Below, one piece after another: positions 20,601-32,100 of a stretch of DNA of 64,000 nt. The notes beneath the pieces are model-generated. The model saw nothing but the letters and a program-made list of their open reading frames with translations, had not been told where the DNA came from and searched no databases. Location of the stretch: assembly GCA_902728285.1 (NCBI GenBank), contig CACVBU010000635.1, forward strand, positions 62,001 through 126,000, read 5' to 3'. This stretch comes from Clytia hemisphaerica (Eukaryota > Cnidaria > Hydrozoa > Leptothecata > Clytiidae). Made by a program: the position numbers and the translations under genes. How positions within the stretch are numbered: the stretch's first letter is position 1; the number at the start of each line of letters is the position of its first letter.

Positions 20601-22002
20601 CGATAAAACAAGGCACTTTCGCCAAAACCACAACATTGTGTTCCACGAAAAGAATGTAAAATCAGCTATATCTGCCTTTTTACCATCCCACAAAACACAT
20701 TGTCAATTCTTACCAATTCACAAACCACAAACCCTTTTTGTCTTCCGTCCAATCCAGAAATAGCCCAGCCGTGAATCCCGTGCAAACAATGAAATATCTA
20801 CCTTTTTACCGTCCCAAAATTGTACTGTTGCTGCTGTATCGTCTTGTAAAGCGAAACTGAAAACGAAAAATCGGAAAAAAGATTTATTGTAATCCAAAAC
20901 TCTTCAAAACGATTCACCGTTGATAACAACAAACAACATACAGTGAAGAAGGAAGTTTGTATTTGTTTACTCACATCCCCAGCCTTGAAAAATCCCTTCC
21001 CCTCTTGTTTTACCGTCACGTCTGCGAACATAATTGAGAGATCTGATTGTCTACCACATTTTGAATAGAACTAATTTTCCCTTTAAAAGTTCAATAACAC
21101 GGGAAAAATATCCATAGATTTAAAAAAGCCCAAGGGCTAGATAGAGTGCTTTTGCTGAAAAGTGTGCCGAGGTCACACTGTCACGTGACATTACAATAGA
21201 ATTTCAGCGCTTGACCAATCAGAAGCTTCGCGGGTTTTCGAAAACAATAGCAGCAATATTTTTTGCGATATTCACTTTTTTTTGCTTGGAAGAGCTTAAA
21301 GCACGCCATCTAGCCCTTCGGGCTTTATAAATCTATGAAAATATCCCACCCGTCCCCCCCTACTTTCTTTGTTGGCATCCCCATCCGTAAAACTATGTAA
21401 CGATATTTTATGGTTTGGACAATAAATACAACCGCATTAAGAAAGGAAGAATGAAAATGAATTTCTTCTTATACCAAGTGATATCTTGAGAATGTTTTCG
21501 AAAGAATCTTTGATTGTGTTGCTTTGTATCCATGGTAACAGCCACTCGGCCACAGGTGAAAAGGACTTGATTGGTTGATGAAGCTTCGATGCCAACAAGA
21601 CTGTCAAAACCATATCTACCGGCAGAACAAAGTTAAATTAAATGAATTGAAGTTTTTGGTGGTCTTCACTAGTAAACTCAATGTTAAACATGACCTAGAC
21701 GCAGTATTTTTTGAAAAATATAAAATAGTGACACCCTCCTACATCTTACTGGTACATACCCATAGAACTTTGAGTAGCTATTAGTCAGCAATAAGATAAA
21801 AATGGCGACCGAAGCTGCTAGAGACTAGTTTTTACTGCGAATCTTATTCAGAAAAACTAGCTTATCCTCCCAACTTAATGATTTTCTTACACCCAATCCA
21901 ACTGCAAAGCATATTCTTTCTTGTGGTTTGACTCTTCATCGTTGAATGATGCGGACCGATTTGGAAATAGCTCATATCTTCTTCCAAGTATCTCAACAAT
22001 TG
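8622..22002 (-). CDS. Divergent EML-like microtubule-associated WD40 protein, partial at both ends
   Basis: Twelve exons, 5' to 3' on the minus strand: 22002-21893, 21003-20975, 20856-20802, 20519-20465, 20371-20274, 20176-20087, 18955-18794, 18343-18086, 17239-17084, 10939-10805, 10454-10387, 8710-8622. All splice phases agree. EML proteins bind microtubules through a HELP motif and paired beta-propellers. Here the first exon carries LGRRYELFP and ALQLDW like the lead-in to HELP; RGRD follows, although the VYGY part is missing or sits on an unseen small exon. The order of blocks then matches EML: YVWSTVD, the GKDEC block, LTGDSNGTILLW, FSSGNRDGVVKAW, FLGTGDNNIL, SGLATDP, IGCKDGSIHLLA. Start and C-terminal second propeller were not found. 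The borders at 20465/20371 and 18794 have alternatives. Paralogue number cannot be assigned. Confidence 0.75.
9010..10120. repeat. Long dispersed repeat with internal ~490-bp duplication (copy 1)
   Basis: This stretch is repeated in inverted orientation at 62925-64000. Shared features are a GGACCT(A/C)C-rich end (10100-10118), runs of the ACGGACG type (10040-10075), the line AAATCGGGCTCCGTCACA, and a block ending in AAACATGCGTTTTTTGAG. The last block occurs twice here (about 9.27 and 9.77 kb), so the repeat is internally duplicated. No coding capacity is apparent. Confidence 0.8.
11771..12021. mobile_element. Short element with G-rich body and inverted ends (MITE-like)
   Basis: The left end reads TATTACTCTTAGGTTTC and the right end GGAACCTAAGGGTATA, an imperfect inverted pair. 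The interior has several AATAAAC(A/G)GGGGGGG and GGTTGGAAA phrases. The element near 22.3 kb and the fragment near 1.3 kb look related. It lies in an intron of the EML-like gene. Confidence 0.5.
12089..17037. repeat. 38-bp satellite array, about 130 units
   Basis: A unit of 38 bases starting ACAGACTATATTCTGTCTAA and ending GCG(T/C/A)AGTG(A/G)CAA repeats head to tail over about 4.95 kb. Copy number is length divided by period. Most units differ only at two positions, namely the base after GCG and the base after GTG. Each unit holds an inverted pair, ACAGA and TCTGT around CTATAT. Between about 15.05 and 16.68 kb many units carry single-base gaps or duplications, unlike the clean flanks. The array fills most of the intron between the EML-like exons at 17084 and 10939 and has no separate spacers. 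Confidence 0.97.
17794..18051. mobile_element. MITE with ~34-bp inverted ends in an EML intron
   Basis: The left end AGCTTTTTTCACATGTACG and the right end CATGTGAAAAAAGCT are inverted copies extending inward about 34 bases to TTTTACTTAA / TTAAGTAAAA. TAT flanks both sides, consistent with a 3-base target duplication of the PIF/Harbinger kind. The element ends 34 bases from the EML-like exon boundary at 18086. Confidence 0.75.
18675..18828. repeat. Dispersed short repeat, copy 2, directly at an EML exon edge
   Basis: Closely matches 8455-8609. On the minus strand it begins just after the EML-like codons for NNNHIS. The best donor in the required phase (GTAAGG at 18793-18788) lies within the repeat. 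If used, the repeat contributes about ten codons and the 5' splice site. Confidence 0.7.
21113..21337. mobile_element. hAT-like MITE with 8-bp target duplication
   Basis: Inverted ends of about 28 bases run CATAGATTT through AAGGGCTAGAT, mirrored at 21310-21337. AAAATATC occurs immediately before (21105-21112) and immediately after (21338-21345), an 8-bp target duplication as made by hAT transposases. It has no coding capacity. It sits in the EML-like intron between 21893 and 21003. Confidence 0.85.
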
Positions 22003-22312
22003 CTAAAAGGTAGATATTGATTGAACACTCTGTTTCAGGGTCTCAAGAATACACAGTTTCCTTAAGAATTCTTTTTATAAGAACCACAAGTCGCAAATTA
22101 GCTAAATTAAGATTTTTTTAAGAATTGTCCTGATGAGTCTCGAAAATTTCGTCCTTTTTTTCTTCTTCAGTTTCAATTTTCTATTCTCCAAATTTTCATC
22201 TATAATTTGAATCTTGCTTCATAATTTTTCAGGGAATTTGAAATTTGAAACTGTTCTTTCTCTCTTTTTAAGAACTAGAAGGCTCACGTCCATCAAAGTA
22301 TTTGAATCTTTA

Positions 22313-22528
22313 CTCTCGGGTACCTAATAGTCGGGTGGTTTGGAATAAGCGGGATGGGGGGAGGCGGGTTGGAAAAAATCTGAAAACTTAATAAGCGGAA
22401 GGGTTGAAATAAAAATGTCCTAGGTGGAAGATTTTCGAAAAGGAGGCTAATACAGCAGAATTAGGGCAAAAGAGGGAACTATCAATCAATAAGCGGGCCT
22501 CCCGGCTATTAGGTACCCGAGAGAGTAC
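22313..22528. mobile_element. MITE with inverted ends TACTCTCGGGTACCTAATAG
   Basis: The left end TACTCTCGGGTACCTAATAG and the right end CTATTAGGTACCCGAGAGAGTA are inverted copies differing by a two-base indel. The interior is G-rich with AATAAGCGGGATGGGG phrases. A TA at each edge could be target sequence. It lies upstream of the first EML-like exon found here. Confidence 0.7.
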
Positions 22529-23183
22529 ATACTCACAGTTTTTTTTTAATGTTTTTATTTGTACGTCTGATGATGGCCGTAAGACTTGAATGAAACTTTA
22601 AGTAATGTACTTTTTTTAACATCGAAATTTCGAAATAAATTTATGAATTGGCTTTACATAGTTAACGAGCACTCTTTTGAATAACAACAATATATAAATA
22701 ACTGTGCATAGACGTCTTTTTGAAGTACAAAATTTGCACTTGTTAGCACAATAGCACATCAGGGACAACACTTGAAGGGAAAATATGTTTTGCCCATGCA
22801 TCAATTAAAACAAATTCATTCAAAGTTTTATACTCACTTAACAATAATTAAAGGCTAAAAATTGAGAGCTACAATCATGGACAAAACATTTGAGACAAAG
22901 AGGATTTCCCAGCGAAATCTTAAACACCACAAAAGATTTTTAAGCGCGTTAAACTACAATTGGAAAGTAGAGTTTTAACTCTGAGGTTTAACATGAGAAT
23001 TAAAACTAAGAACCTTAGTAGGATCTCAGGATTTAAAAGCCCAAATTTGCTCCAATAAGGCTCGGAATATAGCCTAGAAGCCACCGAACCCCTCCAAAAA
23101 CGAAAAATTCGATGAAAGAAAGTGGAAGTGCTAAAAGAGCAATTCTCGTCTGAACTTGAAATTCTGAAAGACGTTAAAATACA
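22529..23183. other. Gap between the C1orf87-like stop and the EML-like exons
   Basis: Nothing coding was recognised. The missing 5' exon or exons of the EML-like gene (must end in phase 1) might lie here, but no candidate with ATG, open frame and donor stood out. A poly(A) signal for the gene ending at 23184 was not seen. Confidence 0.4.
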
Positions 23184-26100
23184 CTAGAATCTCAAAGTGT
23201 TTCGACCATGATTGTAGGAGGCCCACGTCAACTTCATGGAAGTCTTTTTGAAGGTTTGTGAAAAGTTAGAATACGAACCTGGTTTACTGGAAGGATTATC
23301 ATCCCTCTGTGAATCTCTATACAACGATTGTAATTCCAATGCCTTGGTAACATCTGTCATATCGGTATCCTTGCTTTTAACCGCACTACTATCCGCTGGA
23401 ATGCTTGATGGTAACATGTTCACAGTAGAACCTTCTTTGCTTTTGTCATTCAACTTTAAGAATGTCTTTTTGTCTGATAGCGAGTCTGGATTGCTGTCAT
23501 TACCGTTCTTTGAGTGTTCTGTTAACTTTACGGCCGTTAAAGTGGTATTTTCGTCATATACGAGTTCATTTTCAATTGTAGTCTTTTCATCATTGGGTTT
23601 GTTGGAACTTACAAACTTATCCACAGATTCGAATTGTTGAGGACTCGATGTCATCGATGAAGTTTGTTCTATATTTTGTTGATGATGTCGACGTTTCGTT
23701 TCCCCGATTTCCCCGATTTCTACGTCCGTGGTTGTATAAAACTCCGAATCGAAATCCGTGTTGCATTTTTGTTCCGATTCAGAACTTGTGTTGTTTAAAC
23801 TTTTATTCGATTCTGGAAAGAAAGAATGCAATATGAATTTTCGAGAAGCTAGAAAGAGAGATGTGGAAAAGGGGGAGGAGCATCGTAAAAAGGCGCAATA
23901 TAGTCCATTTCACGGTTGGAAGGAATCATGGGTAATTCAGACGGAAGCCCTTTGGCAACGACTTTCTATCGGTCTAAAATTCTTTCATCTTTGTGCGTCT
24001 GACCAACGGGAAACCGTTATAACGAGGCAATGAGTCCTGATCACCTATGATTCATTTTGACCCTGAAAAAAGGCTATGTCTCGAAAAACTCATATTGGCT
24101 TATGAAAAATTACAAAATAATGGCCAACAGTGGTGTCTCTTATACAATCCACATATCTGTAATTTTGAAACAATGTCTTACTTTTCGAAGATTTCGCGAG
24201 TTTCTTTCTTCTCTTTCCTTTCATCGTTTTGATTCTATGGGAATCACCCCATTTCTTACGTTGAGGGGATGTCTCGAGCGAAGACGATTCCCTTACCACC
24301 AATGGAGACTCGGTCGAAATTGTAGGAAGACATGTTTTATTCGAAGGAGATTCCCTTGACACAGGTGATGAGGATTCCCTTGTGAGAGTTGCGTCGTCAT
24401 CGGTGGTGATTCCTTCAGATAAGAGCATTCCTTCTTTCCACCATTTTTCAACTTTCTGCGATGAAGGAGTACCTAAAAAGTTTTATCATAAAATTGATAT
24501 AGAATTCATTGCAAAGCCCTTTCTTAAATGACGACTCGTGTTATCGAAGTGATCCAGACCACTCTTGCTAAGTTAAACTTGAACGAGGAATCTTATTTGT
24601 TCGAATAATAGAGAGGTTCGAAATAAAGAGAGTATTTCAGGAGGGTTTCTCCATGACAGAAACTGAGAATAACTTCGAATAATTATAATCATCAAAGTAA
24701 AGTTTATTTATTTCTCAATGTCTGCCATAATCTATCTAGGATGACTATCTAGGACGACTATCTAGGACGACTATCTAGGACGACTATCTAGGACGACTAT
24801 CTAGGACGACTATCTAGGACGACTTTCTAGGACGACTATCTAGGACGACTTCTAGGACGACTATCTAGGACGACTATCTAGGACGACTATCTAGGACGAT
24901 TAGGACGACTTCTAGGAGGACTACTAGACGACTATCTAGGACGACTTTCTAGGACGACTATCTAGGATGACTATCTAGGACGACTATCTAGGACGACTAT
25001 CTAGGATGACTATCTAGGACGACTATCTAGGACGACTATCTAGGACGACTATCTAGGACGACTATCTAGGACGACTTTCTAGGACGACTATCTAGGACGA
25101 CTTTCTAGGACGACTATCTAGGACGACTATCTAGGACGACTATCTAGGACGACTATCTAGGACGACTATCTAGGACGACTATCTAGGACGACTATCTAGG
25201 ACGACTATCTAGGACGACTATCTTGCGACCAAGAATTATCCAGTCTAAGTATAACCAACCGAACTAAACTTCCAAACACCAAATCTTAGTTTTCAGATCC
25301 CGAGCCTTGTTCCTTCCGATGAGTCATTTTTCCCGTATCTGTTCGAGTTGATAGGTATTTATATATTTTATACACACAGCATATACATTATATAACACTT
25401 TTCTTGTAAGAAGAACCAATATTTTTGGAGATGAAGGAAATAATGTTTAAAAAACATTGAAAACAATCAAAAGATGGCCTAGAAGTCCTAGATTACTGGG
25501 CTATTCACGTAAGACAACGATTCTACCTATCTAAACAAAGATTTGAGGATGAAAGAGAGATGGGGACATCCATGACTCAATTTACGAAAATACCATTGAA
25601 CGGCACATTGGCTAGATTACTATGAAGGTGTTTTCAAAATTATTTATATTCGATCTCCAGAAAATTTCAACGTAGTCAATGTTTTCTTTTATGAAAGTTC
25701 TGAAGGGAGCCTGCTTCAATGAAGTGAATTTTCATTTTGTAGAAGGAAACCCTACCCCATTTATTTGTCTTCTTTTGTGAAACCTTTGTTGAGTTTTCCC
25801 ATGTTTTGCGTAAAGGGCTCTTTTTGATAAAGGGTGTGGGCGTTTTATTTGAGCTTCGTGGGCGTTGAACACCAGTATGCATGGATCGTTGTCTTGAGGG
25901 TGAGGAACCATATTTTCTATCGCCTAGTGTAAATAAGGATTGGTTCATGTAGAAAATTATGAAAAAAACTCTAATAATAAAAGAATTCGATGAATTGATA
26001 TCGATGGTTAAAAGCAATCAATTTAAGAGCCGACAAACCTATGGTAGATGATCGTAACGCATAAAATCTGACACTACAATAAAAATATGCGATCAAAGTC

Positions 26101-29100
26101 CCGTATAAACGTCCCTCCTTTTAAATGCCACCTTCGAATAAACGCCCCTCCTTTGAGAAAAAAATTTGAAGGAGCGCCCCCTCATATAAGCACCCCCCTC
26201 ATATAAACGCCCCCTTCTTTTAAATGACCCCTCGAATACACGCCCCTCCTGTGAAAAATTTTTTTTAAAGGGGCGTTTATTCTAGGAGGGGCGTTTATTT
26301 GAAACAAGTAGCTGTAAGGTAGTATAGTATTCTTTTAGTATTCGATCTGATTACGGCCTTTTTTGATTGATATATTTGTACTCAAATAACGATGAAAAGG
26401 CAAGATAAAGTTCCAATTCACATTACTAAAGTGACCTCGGTGGGCGTTTGTTTATTCGAAGTAATACGGTAATAGGATAAACGGGAAACATGCAGAATTA
26501 GTTGAAACGCAGAATAACAGAAGAAAGGATTGATATTCTTTCCAGTGTTATCAGCAGGTGTTGTATGCCATTCTGCTATTTGATTACCTTTTCCATCAAA
26601 AGTCCTTTGACGTGGACCTAAGTCGTACGTTGCAGGACGATGCGTCGATTCTTCTTCTTTTTCGCTTTGTTCAGCTTCAGTGTCGGTAGCTTTCCTTTCT
26701 TGATGAACCTACATTGAGTTCAAAAGGGAACATCATCATAAAGACCGGTCTACACTTTCACGCAAAATGAGCGAAAAAGTTTTCAACGTTTTTGTAAGGT
26801 CATTCATTGGTCGGTTAAAAAAATGAAGCAATTCCATTGGACAAATCAGACGTAACGGTTTAAAAAAGTTAAAATATACCTTTTAGAGGGGTGAAATAAG
26901 GGTAAAAGTCGAAAATTTTCTTCGTCGCCCAACCATGGTGGGCGACATATTTTTTTGGCCCCCTCAATTCGATTCACACACCGGGGGCCATGTTATAATT
27001 ACTTAGTTTCTCAGGTAACAAGCGAAACTACCGAAAACAGGGCTGAGAGAGGTAGTCAAGCTATCGAGTACTTTTGTCTATTTTTTTCTACTGCCAATGT
27101 TAAAAGTCAATTGACATATACTGAATAAATCCTGAATATAGCTAACTCGGACAATAGATATATGAGCCCTCCGAATGCATTCGGGATGGGTCCTACCCAC
27201 GAAGGAGTAGGAATCACGGCGCTAACAGACACTGCGACTTGACAGACGCGAGCTGCCAAGGCATGGCGTATACCATGACACTCGAACGACACTGTGAGAG
27301 CGATGCTCACGCGAGGCTGAACCTCATGAGTGCCACGGCACGTCATAATGTCTGTATCTCGGACAATAAGAGAAATTTTAAACACAACAGAAAGAAAAAA
27401 AGGTCGCCCCATACCTCCGTCTCGAAATCGCTTAGATGAACTCCGATCATGCCGAGAGCTTCAAGTTGTTGAGAATGACCTTTCGGAATCTGACCAACTT
27501 CCTCGTTCTCTTGAAACTGTTGATGATGGTCAAAATGATTAGGAACCTTATGGAGGTAATTGCTACCAAGAATATCTTTACGCTGGTTTCTTGGTGACGA
27601 AATATGGTGGAGATAATCAATGATTTCTTTTTCTTCATGCACAAGTTGTTTATAAGGAGATTCTTGTCGGGTATATTGTGGCAATTCTTTGCGATGGTTG
27701 ATCCCAATATTGATAAGGTTTGGTGCAGATGTTGATAAAGGGGGAAGGTATGTCGGTTGAGCTGTCTTCACCAAACGCAAAAACTCTTGGTAACTGTTGC
27801 ATGAAAATAAACGAAAACCTTTAATTGATTGGTGCATTCTATCAAAATTTTTGATAACTTTCGACATATTTACGCAATTGACTTGAAATCTTTTATTAAC
27901 AAAAGTTAGGTGTTGATGATACAAAATTTCAGCAAAATGAGACCAGTGGGCATTTTTGGATTAGGTACAGACTAGTCTGTAAAATACAAACCACGTATGT
28001 GACCAAATCAAAATTTAACAAATAATCTTTGATTATCGATATCTACCACAATGCCAAGCTTTCAAGATCATACCACTCATCATCAATTTCGAACCAATTC
28101 TCACTTTCAAACAATAACGAGGTTATCTCAATGGACACTTACCTCACCATACCAGTGTTACCTGCATCACAAACAGTCAAGGTGGATAAAATGACATTGC
28201 GGTCAATGCCATGGAGATATTGCTCACAAAGGGTTTGAACCTACAAAAGATTTCAGTGATGAGAACTTTACAATGTTAGTATTTTATTATTTTTTTATCA
28301 CACTTAATAAGGTGCAACCTGTAATCAATTTGACCGAAAAATTTTTGAATGCAGTGTCAGATTCAACTCTTAGAAAAATCAAGATTCAAAAAAATACTCT
28401 TGCTGCAAAACTATGGTTTTAGAAATAAAGGGCTTAAGTATAAAGCCCAAATTTGGGCATATGATTGATTCACACTCCTTAAAAATTTGTAAAAAAATAT
28501 GTTTTCCTGACCTGTGATTTTAATAGCCTTCCAGTTCCATGTTTATCTAATGTGTGAAACATTCCCTCAAGAAGATTTGTCTCCAATCGTTTTTGATGGC
28601 TTCTTGCATACTGACGAAGTTCAAATTCTAATTCTGCTGTTAACCCTGGCTTCATCAAATCTGGCGAATTACTGAAATTAAAAAGTATATACGAGTAATG
28701 TAACAATTGAGTATAATTTGGGGTTTCTAGTCTAGAGCATGAAGAAACCTTTAAAAATATCTTTCGAGTCAATTTTCCCTGTTAACACCCTTTTTAATAA
28801 ACATCGGGTCACTATTCAAAATATTGATATGTTGCATTAAAAAGGAACAATAATAAGTCACATGTTAGTTTTGGAAGAAAGTTTTTTTAAAGCTAACCCA
28901 GAAGTGCAAACCAGCAGATCAATAGTGTTGTGTTGATAATCTTTTTTATCATAAAATATTTCTCACATAATTTCATGTGACAGATGCCCTTCCTGAATTG
29001 TGAAAAACCATGGCAAAAAAGCAGCAGAAGAAAAGTGCCCTTTTCTGTCTCTAGCAGACAGCTTTTTAGATTTATAATTTGTAAGTCTGTTTAGGCGCTG

Positions 29101-32100
29101 CCAATTTAATTTGCTGTTTTACGGACTAAGCTACCCGAAAAAAAAGGGTCAGTCAGTCGGCCAAAAAATAAAAATAAAAGTAGAATTTTACCTATCAAAT
29201 CTCCTAAAGGCAGCAAAAAATGCGAAATAAAAAATAAAAAGACACAAAAAGCTCGAATTCATGGATAAAATGAAGAAGTGAAAAAAACCTTGGAAAACCT
29301 ACCAAAATTTAAAAAGATTGGCAGTCTGTAAAGCAATGAAAACAAGAACGTACTAACAAAATAAATTTTACTTTTATTTCGATTTTTAGAATTTCAAGTT
29401 GGTCGGGCCCGAAAAGTATAGTGCGCAGTAGTATAGTTGTCATCATCCTTGACTTCCGTGCTGGAGGTCAGGGCTTGATTCCCATTCGGTGCTGCGATTC
29501 ACTTGGCAAGTGAATGTACCTTGGCCCGGGTCAACCCATACCATGTGAGGGGAATAGGGTACCATCAATCTGATACAAGAGTATGGGGAGATAATGCTAG
29601 ACATTGAATGTGGTGTAGTGATGGTACTCATATGTTCAGTACCTGCGAGAACGCAAGGTTCTCCCGTACTGTTCGAGTATTATCATCGATACAGCACGGC
29701 TCTGATGTGTCGCAAGCACAGAGTACAATGTCTGGTAGCCGCTGTGATTTCCCTATCTCTAGGGGTAGGAAACTATCTCGGGATAGGACCCGGTCCGATG
29801 ATATCGGAGGGTCAGCTTCTCTCTTCTCTCTCGGGCCCGTAAAACAACTTAATCAAATTGGTCTCGCCTTATGAGAAAAAATACCTATATCTATAATCAT
29901 TATTGTTGTTCATGTGGGAATAACGTTGAAGATGATGTTGTCGTTGTTGTTGGTTTTCAAACTTGTGGTGATCGTTATGGTGATGGTTATGGCTTTCTCG
30001 TGTTGGAAGATCGATCTGATCTTTCTTCGAATAACAATCTGTAAAAACATTTTTAGTCATAAGATAGATACACAACAACCAACAGGGGGGGGGGGCGGTA
30101 GTAAAATCTCAGACATAATGACGTTTACTACGGTGGTAGTGTGACGAAAAATTGAAAAAAATTTTTACTACCCAGGGTAGTTAAATACTAAAATGGGTGG
30201 TATCTATGTGTTAAATGTTGAAAAGATTTTCTACCTGGGTAGTTAAAACTGGTAAAATTAGCAAATTTTAGCTATTTTTGTAATTCTTTTAATTTTTTGG
30301 ATGACTTTTTTGAAAAAATCTGAAAATTTGCACTAAGTGAAAAATGTGTCACAGAAATAATCATTTTTTAGCTTATTTTGTAAAATCAGTCCTAAAAGCA
30401 ACCAAAAAATAGGTGGTCTCCATGACAAATTGTCCCGAAAAATTTTACTACCCAGGGTAGTAAAATACCTCTTCCAAGAGTCTGAGAGGTGGTATGTAAA
30501 AACTCGTAAAAATCCTTTTACTACTCATATATGTCTGAGATTTTACTACCGACCCCCCCCCCCTGACACCAAAGAGCTTAAAACCATTTCACAAAAGTCA
30601 GTCTTATATATCTGTAGAGATTACTTCTCTCTAAATACCCTTTAAATCAAAAGATCTAGGTTTTCGAAGAATTTATGTTGAACTATCTTCACTTAATAAG
30701 AGACATGGATGACAGAGCAATTGTTTGCATTTTCTTCCTTATCGTCAGCAATGCGCTCTGCAACCTGGAAAACGTATAATAAATGCTATCATCTGTGTTA
30801 GCATCTGCTATCTGCTATTAGTAAAGGGGAATTAACCTATTGGAACTAATTTTCGCAGGAATTCATTTTCGCGTTTTTCGCGTTTTTTTGTCAAAATCGC
30901 GAAAATTTGAATCCAGGTAAAATTTTGAGAGTTAAAAATCGTGAAAATTAATTCCCGCAAAACACAATTTTTTCCAATTTTATTGAAAAATTAGAAAAAT
31001 CCCTGGGAACATAAAAGAAATTTGTCCAAAAAAAGGGCAAAACCGCAAAAATTAAAACCCACGAAAAGTCCAGAATGAAAAAAACCGCAAAAAATTAAAA
31101 CCCGCGAAATGCAATTTTTTGAATATTTTTTCGACAGTCTCGAAAATTAGTTCCGGCAAAATTTAGTTTCATTAAGGTAGCCAAAAAATCGATCGAACCC
31201 TAAAAAAATTGGTATAAAACTGGAATTTTGCACAGAGTTCAGGGAAGGTGTTAGGCAGTGTTAGGTGCCAAAAAGGTGCTGAAGGTGGGGGGTTATGACC
31301 TAATTCCCCTATACTATATGCTGTGGGTTCATTATATTGCCAGCTATGGTTGTATTGGAAGATGTGACTCACCCATGACAAATTTCCACATGTTCCTATA
31401 ATCCACCATTCCTCCATTGACAGTATATTGTTCCAGAAGATGATATTTTGTCCGATCGTCAAAATTGAGATTATGAAGTGTAAACACATCTTGTGCATCG
31501 TAAGGAGTCACTAGACCATGTTCACTAGGATCACGTCGCCTCATTGAACTAAGTGTTGATAACAGTTTGTGTCTTGATTGAGAAACGATGCCAGATACAA
31601 TACCAATAACAAATGGATTGGATTGGATTGGTGACAAACCTCTTTCTGTGTACATACAAGGGAAAATGAAATTGTTTACCAATATAATATCAAACTCCTC
31701 ACTACACAGCTTATAAGAGAACTCGATAGGTGGTATGTAATAGTTATCAGATAGTTGCGAGTACAATATGAGAAATATTTTACGAGTTCCGAGATTTTTC
31801 CGTACAATATTTTCCGAGCATTTAGTCGAGGAAAATATAACAAAAAATCCGGAACGAGTGAAATATTTCCATACTGTACAAGCAAATGTCTGATAGCTGG
31901 TTTATCGGTGACCCAAAAATGCACTTTTTGTGTTGGATAAAGGGGCCGCAGGGCCGCACTTTTGTAGCAAAGTGACGTTAGATTGCTTTTACCGCTACAA
32001 TGCAACAACATCTTCTCGTCAATTTATATTTTGTACATGTAAAATACATTGTACTCTATTTAAACAATCCTATTGCAGATATTTTTTGGATCGCCGATAA

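Noticed and set aside
20433..20763. Second copy of the WDGKK exon near 20.66-20.70 kb of the EML-like gene
   Set aside because: The WDGKK segment resembles the exon ending at 20802 but lacks an acceptor in phase and a donor. It looks like a partial duplication inside the intron.
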